This document shows positions 25,606 through 35,587 of a stretch of 64,000 nucleotides of DNA, piece after piece. Below the pieces are notes generated by a model. It did no database searches. It saw only the letters and a list, made by a program, of their open reading frames with translations, and was not told the DNA's origin. This DNA comes from Perkinsela sp. pyNocScin1. Its lineage: Eukaryota; Euglenozoa; Kinetoplastea; Prokinetoplastida; Perkinselidae. The DNA lies in contig CAXHTR010000008.1 in the NCBI GenBank assembly GCA_964019655.1, positions 682,001 through 746,000 of the forward strand, in the 5' to 3' direction. Made by a program: the position numbers and the translations under genes. The first letter of the stretch is position 1, and every line of letters starts with the position of its first letter.

Positions 25606-27261
25606 ATGCTATCAAAGCCGAAGCTTCTCCAGCGGGCAACATCCGTTCTCAAAAGCGCAGCGTCAGGCACACAGGGCAAGGAAGAAGTGCACTGGTTCAC
25701 GAGTGGTGAGAGCTCACTGCTTCCACGCCGGTACAGAGACGACACAAAGCCAACTTTTCTGTACCCGAAGGACGACATGACCATGTATAATTACGCAAAG
25801 CATTCCGACCGAACATTCAAGCAGCGGCGCCAGTGGCTCGACTATACGCGAGCAAAGACGGCAGACCTGCCTTGGCAGCAGCGTGGTATCGACTGGCATG
25901 AGATCGAGAAGCCAATGATCCAGCTCGCCTTTGACAAGCCAGAGGCCATACCCCTATTCCTCAAAGATCTTGTGATCAAAGGATACGACAATGTCTTCAC
26001 ACAGGAGTGGCTCAAGCGGGCCATCCACTGGGTGCACGAGGCGCGTTTTTGGCGGACCATCGGTGTCTATTGGCCCTTCTACCACGACTACTGCCTGCGT
26101 GTGCACGTGTGGCGCCACGGAATCATCCAGTCAGATGCCCCAGAGATTCGCAAAGGCCCTATGGTCGGCGCGCCCCGCTTCACGCAGGCGATGATCAACG
26201 CGATCTTTGACCTGGAGAAGGCGTATCGGCGAAAGGAACTCGGGCTGGAGCCCATGTACAAGTGGGACAGATGGAGTCCTGTGGGGTTCAACGACGGGCG
26301 ACCGAACGACTGGCTGCCGCGCCTCCCGTCGATGAAGTGGGACCCTGACCCCGACGGCGTGGTCCTGGAGTACGATGAGCTCGCTTTTCTCACAGAGGCG
26401 CCAGAAAACAAGGAAAACCCGCTCGCCGTGCTCGACGAGATGAAGTCACGCTACCACGAGTTCATCTACTCTGACAGCGAGGTGTACAACAACTGTTTCA
26501 AAAGCACAACCTCGTCTGGTGACCTACAGCCGAAGGACTTCGTCGAGCGGTTTCCCGACGTGCAGCTCCCGCTCGAGAACCTCCGGGACATGGCGTACCT
26601 CGTCGCGTACCAAGAGACCAAGAAGCAGGGTGCTGGGGCGGAGACGATCGACATTCAAGACTTTCAGGCGAACGTTCTGCCGCAGCTGCGCGAAGCCAAC
26701 GACGCAAAGGTCGAAGCTATACGACTGTTCCACAACTGCTCTTCGGAGATCGCATGGGTCCGGCGCTACATCCAGGAGAAGACCGGCATCGAAGACTTTA
26801 TGAAAACGCCTGACAAGGAGCTGACACGCATCACGGAAGTTCTTTTGGGTGAGATGCTCCGAGTCGTCGACGAGTACCCATGGGGCAAAGAACTTGCGCA
26901 GTGCACGACGATGTACGAGTACAAGATGGTCGCAGGGGACATCGCCCACTCCGTCGCCAAGCAGATTGAAGATGCGAGCCTCAACCGGCGCCGGGAGAAG
27001 TGGAACTCGCGGTTCTCCGGCGAGGGCAAGGAGGAGCAGCAGCTCGACTTTATGCTGCAGAACATGGCGCAGCGAACAAACGTCACGCAGGACAGCAACA
27101 ACTTTGGGCAGGAATTCGACCGCGAGAAAGAGCCGATCGGGCGTGACACGCAGCGGCGCGTTCTGTACAGCGACAAGCAGACTACGGGCCGACGTAAGTG
27201 GCAGCGCAAGAAGGAGCGCTTTGAGGTTGATCGCTCGCTTCTCCTCACAAAGCTTGAATAA
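25606..27261 (+). CDS. Mitochondrial protein of unknown family, 551 residues
   Basis: The start (MLSKPKLLQRATSVLKSAAS) is a textbook amphipathic, basic, acid-free presequence. The ATG follows an AG acceptor directly (GATTCAG, then T). The body is rich in Trp, Tyr, Arg and Asp with many short charged helices and no enzyme motif. This composition is common among kinetoplastid mitoribosomal and assembly proteins, but I cannot match a named one. Soluble, no membrane segment. Confidence 0.75.
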   Translation: MLSKPKLLQRATSVLKSAASGTQGKEEVHWFTSGESSLLPRRYRDDTKPTFLYPKDDMTMYNYAKHSDRTFKQRRQWLDYTRAKTADLPWQQRGIDWHEIEKPMIQLAFDKPEAIPLFLKDLVIKGYDNVFTQEWLKRAIHWVHEARFWRTIGVYWPFYHDYCLRVHVWRHGIIQSDAPEIRKGPMVGAPRFTQAMINAIFDLEKAYRRKELGLEPMYKWDRWSPVGFNDGRPNDWLPRLPSMKWDPDPDGVVLEYDELAFLTEAPENKENPLAVLDEMKSRYHEFIYSDSEVYNNCFKSTTSSGDLQPKDFVERFPDVQLPLENLRDMAYLVAYQETKKQGAGAETIDIQDFQANVLPQLREANDAKVEAIRLFHNCSSEIAWVRRYIQEKTGIEDFMKTPDKELTRITEVLLGEMLRVVDEYPWGKELAQCTTMYEYKMVAGDIAHSVAKQIEDASLNRRREKWNSRFSGEGKEEQQLDFMLQNMAQRTNVTQDSNNFGQEFDREKEPIGRDTQRRVLYSDKQTTGRRKWQRKKERFEVDRSLLLTKLE

Positions 27262-27400
27262 GAACGAGGTTCTGGGAAATTGAGGAGGCCTGAGTTGCTT
27301 GAAAGGCTATTTTAGCGGGCTTCGTGTGTGGTTTGTGTTTTGATGGTATCTTAGGGTAAATCTTTGGTGATTCTATGATTCATTCACCTTTATTTTTCTT

Positions 27401-27409
27401 TATCTTCAG
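27401..27409 (+). promoter_or_regulatory. Probable spliced-leader acceptor of the SSL1 gene
   Basis: A pyrimidine-rich run from about 27384 ends in TATCTTCAG (AG at 27408-27409). Two very short frames, ATG-ACA-TAG at 27413 and a four-codon one at 27426, lie between it and the main ATG at 27431. Confidence 0.5.
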
Positions 27410-27430
27410 AATATGACATAGCGTCATGCA

Positions 27431-28645
27431 ATGGCAATAACTCATGTAGCGCCACAGAACTACATTTTTCGACGAGTGGTGCTCATCGTTGACCACTCTG
27501 AACGCACGAAAGAGCAGACATATTTTACCAACTACTGCGAGTTTCTTCTGGAGTGTATACCGCAGTTTATCCGAAATTTTGTGCTGTGCCACACGCTCGG
27601 GTACTGTGCGCTGATCGTCACACGAGACGGCGAGGCGCACATTTGCACCCCACTGCACATCTCTGCCGCACCGGTCGAGGCAATCCTACGGAGTGAGATG
27701 CAAAAGCCGGCATCGGGCGTACAGTCAATCTGTGCTGCTGTGAATAAAGCACTTGACCTATTTCCAGATGCAGAGAATACTGCTATGCGTAATGAAATAT
27801 TGTATTTTAGCGCCTCTCTTGTCACGGACGATGGCGATGACGTCGATTCGCTCTTGCTGCGAGTGAAAGAGAAGAATGTTGTATGCAATATCATCAGCTT
27901 CGACTGCCAGATGCACGTCTTTTCGCATCTGGCGAGAGTCGGGATGGGTTCACATTATGTCCCGCTCGACGAGGCCCATATGTATAGAATTCTCAAAGAA
28001 ATCGCTTCGAATAAGCCAGCGGTCCCAGCCCCAGTAAATGTGGAAAGCCACAAGAGCCCAGATAAAGTGAGCATACCCCTCGGGTTCCCTATCGTCGAAG
28101 TAACGGACCCTTTGGTTAAAAGCACAATGCGTTTTTGTGTCTGTCATTTGACTGTTCCTCTGCATGCCTTTGACTGCGTGCGATGCGGGGCTCGGCTGTG
28201 CGCAGAGCTGCCCAAGCACTGTCCCATTTGCGATCTGCTGCACATCTCGGGGGCTTTTGTCGCACGAATTCAGATTGAGCGAGGATTTATTGAGAGTGGT
28301 GGCGTTGAAGAGAAAAATAAAGATTCCATGCCAATTAAGCTGCAAAAAAAGGCCGACAGCCCCTCAAGTCTTGAGTATCCCGAGGGTCTTGGTGAATATG
28401 ACAAGATGTGCGACACAGTCAAAGCGGAGCACTTTTGCCCAGTTTGTAACTTCCCATTCACAAAGAAGAAAATGAGCAATGACACCGGTCTCATCGACGA
28501 AAACGATTTGATTGACGAGTACGAGAAGGTCAGCTGTGGCGCATGTGGCTCGAAAGTGTGTTCCTCGTGTGCCGACTACATCGAGTCCTTTATTCTGATT
28601 TCCCCGTGCTGTAGCACTCGCGCGTGTTTTGAGAGAGCTGGATGA
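27431..28645 (+). CDS. SSL1: TFIIH core subunit SSL1/p44
   Basis: 404 residues. N-terminal von Willebrand A-like domain with VVLIVDHSERT (residues about 15-25, in place of the family DLS), then GYCALIVTRDG and a strand DSLLLRVKEKNVVCNIISF. GFPIVEV follows, as in p44 (GFPQ). Next comes a zinc-binding module CVCHLTVPLHAFDCVRCGARLC with CPIC, and a C-terminal RING-like module FCPVCNFPF, CGACGSKVCSSC and CC. The p44 subunit activates the XPD helicase in TFIIH and so serves both transcription and excision repair. A TFB5-like TFIIH subunit is encoded at 4515-4718. Two mini upstream frames precede the start. Confidence 0.85.
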   Translation: MAITHVAPQNYIFRRVVLIVDHSERTKEQTYFTNYCEFLLECIPQFIRNFVLCHTLGYCALIVTRDGEAHICTPLHISAAPVEAILRSEMQKPASGVQSICAAVNKALDLFPDAENTAMRNEILYFSASLVTDDGDDVDSLLLRVKEKNVVCNIISFDCQMHVFSHLARVGMGSHYVPLDEAHMYRILKEIASNKPAVPAPVNVESHKSPDKVSIPLGFPIVEVTDPLVKSTMRFCVCHLTVPLHAFDCVRCGARLCAELPKHCPICDLLHISGAFVARIQIERGFIESGGVEEKNKDSMPIKLQKKADSPSSLEYPEGLGEYDKMCDTVKAEHFCPVCNFPFTKKKMSNDTGLIDENDLIDEYEKVSCGACGSKVCSSCADYIESFILISPCCSTRACFERAG

Positions 28646-28739
28646 ATCAATCGGAGCCAATTTATTTTTCATTGCTCGCCGAAAGACCCTAAAGTATTAC
28701 TTTTTTATCATATTTATACTGATCTAGTGTGCCATCATC

Positions 28740-29936
28740 ATGTGCATTGATATCGACACGGTTGAGCCGCTGGCATCGGCGGATGCCGCGCAAAAGCAGG
28801 CAAACTCGCCGCGGGCCCAAGATGGCTCGCCGCTGCGCAGCGCGCACCGGTACATTCAGCATGCACTCCGGAAATGGAGCACCTATCCGAAGCTGCCGCA
28901 TCGTGAAGACCCCCAGGAGTCGATGCGGTCACCGCTCTCGACAAACTCACAAGTGAGCGACGTGAATGAAATCAATGGCGAAGCCCCCGCAACGCAAAAT
29001 AAAATCGAAGAAACGGCCCAAGACATGGCTGATGGCACAACGCCGCACACTGATTTCTGGGAGATAGCCACGCGCGAAGGGCCACTCGAAGTTCTGTACG
29101 ACTATGACAGAGAGGCAGTGACTTTTAAGGAGTATGGCAACGTTGCGAGCTTCCTCGCTGTGACGACGCCCCAGGTTCCGCTGCATCCCGGTGCGGGGCC
29201 AACAGATGGTTTCTTGCTCTCCGACATATGGGCTTTTTACGATGATGCATCGGGCTTTGAAGTTCCAATCTGCACGTCGAAGGGGGACTTCGCCTTTTCT
29301 CTGTATTACACGCCGCTCGTCAGCTCCGTCAATATTCGACTCGCGGGGAGTGCGGATACAATGGAGTACTCGTGCGGGGCCCCTCCCCTCGAGCGCCTCC
29401 CCTTCGCGCAGCAAGTACATTACTTGATATCCAACAAAGTGGGTAGCTTTGAGCGGATGGACGGCCTCAGAACGACAGACGTCGACCCCGAGAGCTACTA
29501 CAGCGTCCTGTGGGTGCCCATCCACTGCCAGGCGCACTCACCGCAGAAAAGCGCTGGTGTTTTCTTGACATACCACAGCATCCATCCCTCGAGGCTGAGC
29601 TGTGCCTATCCAGCGATCAATCGCCCGATTTCAATGCTGACAGAGTCATCGCTCCCACAAGCTGCACAAGTTTCCGAGTTGAGAAGAAGTGCAGGTACGC
29701 AGGCGAGCATCTACTACTGCAATTGCATTGGGTTTATTCCCTTCCGCGTGCAATCCGCGCTCTGGTACCGCCAGATCAGCAAGCGTGTGTTTAACGCGCC
29801 GCTGCAGCTCATGCGCAACGCGTACACCGTCGCACACCTCAAAACTGTTACCGATACCGTCGATCACGACATGAGCTTTTACGTGTCGCATGATCGAGAG
29901 ATGAGTGCATTCCTGAATCGCGCTGTCAGTGGGTAG
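28740..29936 (+). CDS. DUF789-family protein
   Basis: 398 residues. After a disordered N-terminus of about 110 residues, NVASFLAVTTPQVPLHP and LLSDIWAFYDD match the opening of the DUF789 domain (NLDRFLxxTTPxVPA... DLWxxFxE). YYSVLWVPIHC with FLTYHSIHP matches its hallmark (SVAWYPIY... FLTYHSL). The family is known mainly from plants and some protists and has no established function. No targeting signal is obvious. Probably cytosolic or nuclear. Confidence 0.75.
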   Translation: MCIDIDTVEPLASADAAQKQANSPRAQDGSPLRSAHRYIQHALRKWSTYPKLPHREDPQESMRSPLSTNSQVSDVNEINGEAPATQNKIEETAQDMADGTTPHTDFWEIATREGPLEVLYDYDREAVTFKEYGNVASFLAVTTPQVPLHPGAGPTDGFLLSDIWAFYDDASGFEVPICTSKGDFAFSLYYTPLVSSVNIRLAGSADTMEYSCGAPPLERLPFAQQVHYLISNKVGSFERMDGLRTTDVDPESYYSVLWVPIHCQAHSPQKSAGVFLTYHSIHPSRLSCAYPAINRPISMLTESSLPQAAQVSELRRSAGTQASIYYCNCIGFIPFRVQSALWYRQISKRVFNAPLQLMRNAYTVAHLKTVTDTVDHDMSFYVSHDREMSAFLNRAVSG

Positions 29937-30040
29937 CGCAATGAATTTTTGATAGCTTTGGCCCGATGAACCGATGCATTCGCTCGCGAATCTTCCTGTG
30001 CTGTCTTAAAATATTTTTCCTTCTTCGAGATTTTCTATAG

Positions 30041-31619
30041 ATGCATATGCATCGCTGCCACGCACTGATCCACATTGTCCCATTCAACCTGTGAGCATAT
30101 CATCGCCCCCGACGCGAGTTCCATCATCGAATGGTACAACGGCCCCCAAAGGCCCTCGCGCACCCACAAAGTCTCCGGCGAAACACTCCGAAGTGTAGTT
30201 AAAGCAGCTAAGCAGGTGTGGGTGACTTCGAAAAAGACACTGGATGCCCACCCACTTTCAGTCGCAGACTGGGACGGCTTCCAATCAACTTTCACGCAAT
30301 TCGGTACAGCCTACGCTCGTGACTTGCGCACGACGCTTGTAGACGCTGGAATTCTGAGCGATTCAAGCATCCGGTCATCGCTCGGCTTGTCCGCAGGCCC
30401 GTCCTTCGAGCTCGATACAGTCATGCTCAATGCCCTCCGATACGCGATTCGGTACCCATCAGACAAAGCGGCGACTGAGCCCGCAGAGCCCGAGCCGACG
30501 ACCCCCAAGAAACCTTTGTCGAGCGCAAACGTAATGTCACCCCGCAAGTCGTTCGCAGTGGAGGCTGAGCAAGCGGAAAGAGAAGCTGAAAGTCCCCGTG
30601 TTGCTTCGCTCACGAAAAGCATCGCTTTGCTTCCACGCCTTGGCTACGCAGTGGATATGCGCTTTGGAGACAATACGTACGTTTTCATCGACAGGACGCT
30701 CTACATTTTCTCCTATTTGGTGGATACGCCGTTATTCGGCCCAAAGACGAACAGCAACGACACCAGCCATCAATCCAAGGGTGCCAAGCGGCCAGCACAC
30801 TTTTCTTTCGCAAACTTTGACGCAGTCAATCAGACGCTCGATGGAAAGTCATCTCATCAGGGCAGCCCTACCACCACTTCACGCGGGCAAGATGCACCTG
30901 TGCATGCTCGGTTCATGACGTCTGTCATGTCGACCCGTGGGCAGGAGGACGGCATCAACCTGCTGTGCGGCATCGCCTTTCAGGTGTGGAATCGCATTCA
31001 GTTCACATTCTATGGCGACGTGCTCCGGCGGTGGAACAGTTCATTTGTCTATAAGCCACGCCCGAACATCGACTTCTCCATTCGTATCCGGGGGAACTCC
31101 ATCACGAACCGTGGGACGCTCCTTGAGCACGGTATGCAGTACAGACTGACTGATGCGAACAGAGCCCTTTTAGCTTCAGTCGCAAAGCGTGTATTCCCCG
31201 ATGGCCCAAGCGCTAGTCTTGCATCATTGCTTGGGGGTCTCGAGTCAATGCACTTCTGTGTGTCGAAAGGTCAGTACATTTTCGGCATGCGGCTGCCGAC
31301 CGAGGCCCTCGCCCCTGGCTGTGTGCCACTCGCAAACGTATTGACCAGTGTGTATGCCAAACTCAAGGAATCTTTCACAGAGTCTGCGCCCAGTGCGCAA
31401 GAAAAGAAAGCAGATGGAAATACTATCTCAAATTGCTGGCAGGAATGGCTCAAGGGCGGACATTGCAGTGTTGGCCTCAGCTTTGGTAGCTTTACTGCCG
31501 ACGCAGCCGCGTCTAAGGACAGCGGCGCCCGAGCCAATTACTTTTACCAGCTCATACCGACACGCACGGCTGGCTGGTCCTGGAGGCCAAGGCCATTCTT
31601 ATCCATCGTGTGGGACTAA
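30041..31619 (+). CDS. Unidentified protein with a frame problem at its start
   Basis: A long open frame runs to 31619 but has no ATG until deep inside it (Met at the LDTVMLNALRY stretch); an in-frame TGA at 30066 closes it upstream. Two ATGs (30041 and 30047) immediately after a perfect acceptor, TTTTCTATAG, open a different frame that ends 17 codons later at TGA 30092. A shift of +1 at CTG-TGA joins the two. The rest (about 500 residues) has a Pro/Glu-rich linker around residues 135-180 and a C-terminal half rich in short strands, with the end WSWRPRPFLSIVWD. No family recognised. Either programmed frameshifting, a sequence error, a non-AUG start or a truncated form starting internally is possible. 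Confidence 0.55.
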
Positions 31620-31711
31620 GTGCTTCGCCTGAATCTTCCTGCATCCTACCCCTTCAGCTATGATTTCACTCATTCATTTTGTTTTGACTTCAATGACCCA
31701 CTCTGTACCAT

Positions 31712-34700
31712 ATGCTTGATTCTCGTGTGTACACCTGCCTCCGCGTGCGGCCACCCATGGGTGCCGCAGTGGACACCATGCGCATGGAAGTGAGCAGCGA
31801 CTGCACCACTCTGACGACCATAAAGGACGCAAATATGCTCTCGAGCATGTCACGGACTTCGACGGAGACCCGATACACCGTTGACCACGTTTTCAACACC
31901 TCAACGACAAACCACGACGTGTTCAGCCACATTTGGCCCCGCATGCGTACCCGAATGCTCAATGGTGAGAATGCCAACTTTTGCGTGTACGGCCAGACGG
32001 GCAGCGGAAAGACTCACACGGTGGATGGAATCATCGCAGACATCCTCGCAGACCTCTTTAGCTCTATCGAAGCGGTCAGCACCAGCCTTGAGGTGATAGT
32101 CTCGTACGCCCAGATCTACCTCGACTCTGTGTATGACTTGCTGAATAAGAACAAGCTCGTTGTTTTCTCGAAGGCCAAATTTTCAGATATCGACGACCTG
32201 TCAAGCGTGAGCGTGACAACACCGGACGCCGTGATGGCACTGCTGGACCAGGCACAGTGCTACAAGAAAAAATCTGAGCACGCACTGAACAAGCTGAGCA
32301 GCCGATCACACACGATACTGAAAATGGTGGCCAGGTTTACAAAAGATGGTGAGCCCCGCGAGTACGCCCCGGCGCTCTATCTGGTTGACCTCGCAGGGAG
32401 CGAGCGGAACGCACGGACGCTCACCCGCGGCACGCTTTTTGAGGAAGGCTGCCACATCAACAAGTCGCTCAGCTGCCTCGCAAAGTGCCTCGAGAGCATG
32501 TCGCAGCGCCAATCGCTTATTCCGTTCCGCGAGTCAGTGCTCACGATGTTTCTGCGCGACACCCTGTGCAGCGATGGTTTCATCCTCATCTGCTGCATCG
32601 CGCCGGAGCAAGCGAACGAGAGCGAGACGCGTTCGACGATTAACTTCGCCATGATCGCGCGGCGTGCCGTCAGCCACAGGCAGTGCCTCGCGGAGCAATC
32701 GAAACGGCGTAGCTTGCGGGAGCATCACGAGGCGATCCTCGAAAGCAGCCTCGCAGACCAGCGCGTCCAGTACGAAGAGGAGATACGCTTTCTCAAAACC
32801 CGCCTCGCGAATACGCAGGCGGCGAGCGCCAAGTACCAGGAGCAGTCGAACACCATGCGGACGCGCTTGGGAATGATGAAGCAGCAGAAAGAGCGCCTTG
32901 ATGACTCAGTTGCGCTTCTTCAGCACAAGTTGGCGAAGAAGCCCGACGACAGGCGCACCTGGGAGCGGCTCAACGCTTTTGTCACTGAGAGTGCAGAGCA
33001 TGTGCAGGAAGTTTTTGCGGAAAAAGTCGCACTCTTTGGCGAGGCAGCAGCTTGGGTGAAAAAAGTTGACCATTATAAAAATATTGAAAGTAAGGGCTTC
33101 GCTATGGATGATGTTATCATCCCCGAGTCAATGCAGCGAGTTTACATTAAAGAAATTGAACTTACAGACCGCAGTGCGCTTCTTCAGCGCTTTCTCATTA
33201 AACAGCCGACACGCACCATCGAGCCAAAGCCTGTAGCTGGGGCCAAACCAAAATCGAGATCCTCGTCAGTCTTAGGTCGGCTTTTCACCCAGCGAGCCGA
33301 GAAAGAGGCTGCCTTGCGGCAAGAGTGGGAGCGCAAGTGTGCAGAGTGCACACAAGCCGAAAGTGATGACAGAAAGCGCATCGAGGTGCAGTGGGTAGAA
33401 GAGCAATCAGCTCTATGCTTTGACTTTGCACTCTTTGTGCACCAGTGTCGAGTCGGTGAACATACATCGGCTTTGAAAGAATGCAACCATGCACTCCAGG
33501 TGGAGAGAGATGCGCTATCCCTTGAGGCACGCCGACTTCAGAAGATTGTAGATAAAACCGAGAAAAAAGTGAGTCGAATCGCTATGGAGAAGGCACGGAA
33601 CCAGTGCTTCGCAAAAGAGGCATTTTCTCGCGCCGAAATTGCTGCTAGCGAGAGCTTGCAGCGACGAAAGCTATGCGACGCTGCCCGTCAGTTCATACAG
33701 AATGCGCTTGAGCAGCACAAACTCTTCGCCGTAGAGGCGCGGCGCAGGTACAAGCTCGAGACCCACACGAACAAATCTCTCCAGAAAGCAATGCAGAAAG
33801 TGTCCCATCAGGTGACACAGTCTTCACTCCGAGAGCGGGACCAGTTCGCCAACCAAAACGCAGAGCTACGCACTGCCTTCTTTGAAATGAAAAAGCGCTT
33901 CAAAGATTCCTTGCAAGACATCAAAAAGCTTATGTTGGCCACAGAGAACCAAACCCAGGTCATAAGCCAGAAGAAGAAAGAGACTGAGGCCATCGCCGCG
34001 CAGCACTCGCTGCAGCTCCAAGAAAGTGAGACACGCTCTTATGCGGTAATGCAGTCCCTCTGTGATCAGCGCACGTATACCTTTATGGAACTGATGCTGC
34101 TGCACTCGAAGTTTGCGATTTCGCTTGAGGCAGAGAGGAATCTTTCACTCATGACTACTTCTTTCTGGCACAAAGGCACGCTGGACCTCCACACCAAGTC
34201 CCGCGAGTACATCGAAATCATCGAACGCTTGCACAATGAAATCGAAGATAACACAGAGGTGTACGCCCAAAAAGCCCTCGAATGTGACGACTGGCAGAGC
34301 GCAGCGCTCCTGTGGAAGACGCGGTGCGATTCGATCGCCAAAGTCCTCCATGGCAAATCCATTATCGACCTGCCAGAGGTCATGAACGAGGACGGCGACT
34401 TGCTGATTGAGTCAGGCTTTGAGATTCTCCTCAATGCGCTCATTCGAATCCAACCGCCAGCGGTCCAGCGGAGGCCCACACTGGATCTGCCGACACGGGT
34501 AGCAACACCGCAGCGCCAAGTGCTCGGGAGAGCTTCGTATGCTCCAGAGTCAAAGGCCGCGCCACAGCAGCGGTCAGAAGCCGGTCGGAAAACATTTTCT
34601 GGTATCCCTGCGCTGGACATACACGTGCCTTCGTCTGCTGAGACGCGCAAAACATCATATGGGACTTGCCCGAAGCCAACGCAGAAGAAATCCGTCGACA

Positions 34701-35161
34701 ACGGGAGAAAGACGTACTCGGCAGGTACAAAAGCGCTTACACCAGTCGCACCCGCGGCCAAGGTGCGAACTCCAACGCGAGCCGCAAGCCCGGCATGGAG
34801 CGAGCGACAGCGGGCGCCAGCTACGCCCTACCAGGCAACTCACGTCAGCACCCCATCGCCCACTGTAAGCGCATCGCGGAGCGCAAGCTTTGTGCCACGC
34901 AGCGCAGCTTTGACGCCGCACAAGTCATCCCCGTCGCCGCAACTTCACGCGACAGGGGGCTTTCAACGGGGACAGCTACGACCCCAGGCACACGAACCGC
35001 CTGGACTGAACTTGTCCTCACCGATGATTCAGACAAAGCGCGCCTCGCCCTACCGCATCCCAAAGCTTCAGCTGAACGCGCTCCACACACCCACACACGC
35101 GACCGTGCGCAACAAGAGTACGCCATGCAAGTGCTCTGTGTGCACAGGCGAGGCGGCGTAG
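31712..35161 (+). CDS. Kinesin with N-terminal motor and long coiled coil
   Basis: 1149 residues. The motor occupies about residues 5-325: P-loop GQTGSGKT (94-101), switch I SSRSHT, switch II LVDLAGSER (224-232) and HINKSLSCL. Then come about 600 residues of charged, heptad-rich coiled coil, broken near residue 505 by a Lys/Ser-rich patch. The tail of about 220 residues is basic and rich in Pro, Ser and Thr, likely unstructured and phosphorylated or microtubule-binding. A plus-end-directed motor is expected from motor position. No subfamily-specific neck could be identified; kinetoplastids have many orphan kinesins. The very end has a Cys pair motif (CKCSVC). Confidence 0.93.
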   Translation: MLDSRVYTCLRVRPPMGAAVDTMRMEVSSDCTTLTTIKDANMLSSMSRTSTETRYTVDHVFNTSTTNHDVFSHIWPRMRTRMLNGENANFCVYGQTGSGKTHTVDGIIADILADLFSSIEAVSTSLEVIVSYAQIYLDSVYDLLNKNKLVVFSKAKFSDIDDLSSVSVTTPDAVMALLDQAQCYKKKSEHALNKLSSRSHTILKMVARFTKDGEPREYAPALYLVDLAGSERNARTLTRGTLFEEGCHINKSLSCLAKCLESMSQRQSLIPFRESVLTMFLRDTLCSDGFILICCIAPEQANESETRSTINFAMIARRAVSHRQCLAEQSKRRSLREHHEAILESSLADQRVQYEEEIRFLKTRLANTQAASAKYQEQSNTMRTRLGMMKQQKERLDDSVALLQHKLAKKPDDRRTWERLNAFVTESAEHVQEVFAEKVALFGEAAAWVKKVDHYKNIESKGFAMDDVIIPESMQRVYIKEIELTDRSALLQRFLIKQPTRTIEPKPVAGAKPKSRSSSVLGRLFTQRAEKEAALRQEWERKCAECTQAESDDRKRIEVQWVEEQSALCFDFALFVHQCRVGEHTSALKECNHALQVERDALSLEARRLQKIVDKTEKKVSRIAMEKARNQCFAKEAFSRAEIAASESLQRRKLCDAARQFIQNALEQHKLFAVEARRRYKLETHTNKSLQKAMQKVSHQVTQSSLRERDQFANQNAELRTAFFEMKKRFKDSLQDIKKLMLATENQTQVISQKKKETEAIAAQHSLQLQESETRSYAVMQSLCDQRTYTFMELMLLHSKFAISLEAERNLSLMTTSFWHKGTLDLHTKSREYIEIIERLHNEIEDNTEVYAQKALECDDWQSAALLWKTRCDSIAKVLHGKSIIDLPEVMNEDGDLLIESGFEILLNALIRIQPPAVQRRPTLDLPTRVATPQRQVLGRASYAPESKAAPQQRSEAGRKTFSGIPALDIHVPSSAETRKTSYGTCPKPTQKKSVDNGRKTYSAGTKALTPVAPAAKVRTPTRAASPAWSERQRAPATPYQATHVSTPSPTVSASRSASFVPRSAALTPHKSSPSPQLHATGGFQRGQLRPQAHEPPGLNLSSPMIQTKRASPYRIPKLQLNALHTPTHATVRNKSTPCKCSVCTGEAA

Positions 35162-35260
35162 CTCCAGATCCACTCTGTTTTTAATGATTGATGATATATT
35201 GTACTTTTTTGTGTTTCTGAGCTATTTTCCGAAAAAAATTACTTGAATTTCTCTCGAACT

Positions 35261-35270
35261 GCTCTCTCAG
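35261..35270 (+). promoter_or_regulatory. Probable spliced-leader acceptor of the 54-residue gene
   Basis: GCTCTCTCAG, a pyrimidine-rich run ending in AG, lies 7 bases before the ATG at 35278. Its presence is one reason to accept the small gene. Confidence 0.5.
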
Positions 35271-35277
35271 AATATAA

Positions 35278-35442
35278 ATGCGGTATCTGCCGGTTTGTGC
35301 GTTTTCTGCGTCCATGTTCATCTGGTACAGCGTGTGGTGGAGCGACGAGGCGTTTACCCGGCAGCGCCACAAGTCCATCGACCGGGATATCAAGCGCGAG
35401 GCGTGGCGGCGACGGGAACTTGGACTTGATGCGAAAGAGTAG
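35278..35442 (+). CDS. 54-residue single-span membrane protein
   Basis: A short frame between the kinesin and the EEP-primase gene. It begins MRYLPVCAFSASMFIWYSVWW, one hydrophobic helix, and continues with a strongly charged tail containing DRDIKREAWRRRELG. The topology (one helix near the N-terminus, then an arginine-rich helix) is typical of small accessory subunits of mitochondrial inner-membrane complexes. Support comes from a clean acceptor 8 bases upstream, good spacing to both neighbours and a GC-rich composition like that of nearby genes. No family recognised. Confidence 0.6.
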   Translation: MRYLPVCAFSASMFIWYSVWWSDEAFTRQRHKSIDRDIKREAWRRRELGLDAKE

Positions 35443-35555
35443 CACTAGATATACGTTCAAGATGTTAAGAGGATTGGAGAGATGGTAATGTGCAGTGTTA
35501 TCAGTTTGGAGTGGCATCTATTTTCGCGCCTTTCAACTCTTTGTATCAAAAAGAT

Positions 35556-35585
35556 TTCTTTTTTTTTGATTTTAAAAAATCTTAG
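35556..35585 (+). promoter_or_regulatory. Probable spliced-leader acceptor of the EEP-primase gene
   Basis: A long T run (from about 35551) and TTTTAAAAAATCTTAG end in AG at 35584-35585, just two bases before the ATG at 35588. This gives an extremely short expected 5' UTR. Confidence 0.5.
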
Positions 35586-35587
35586 CA

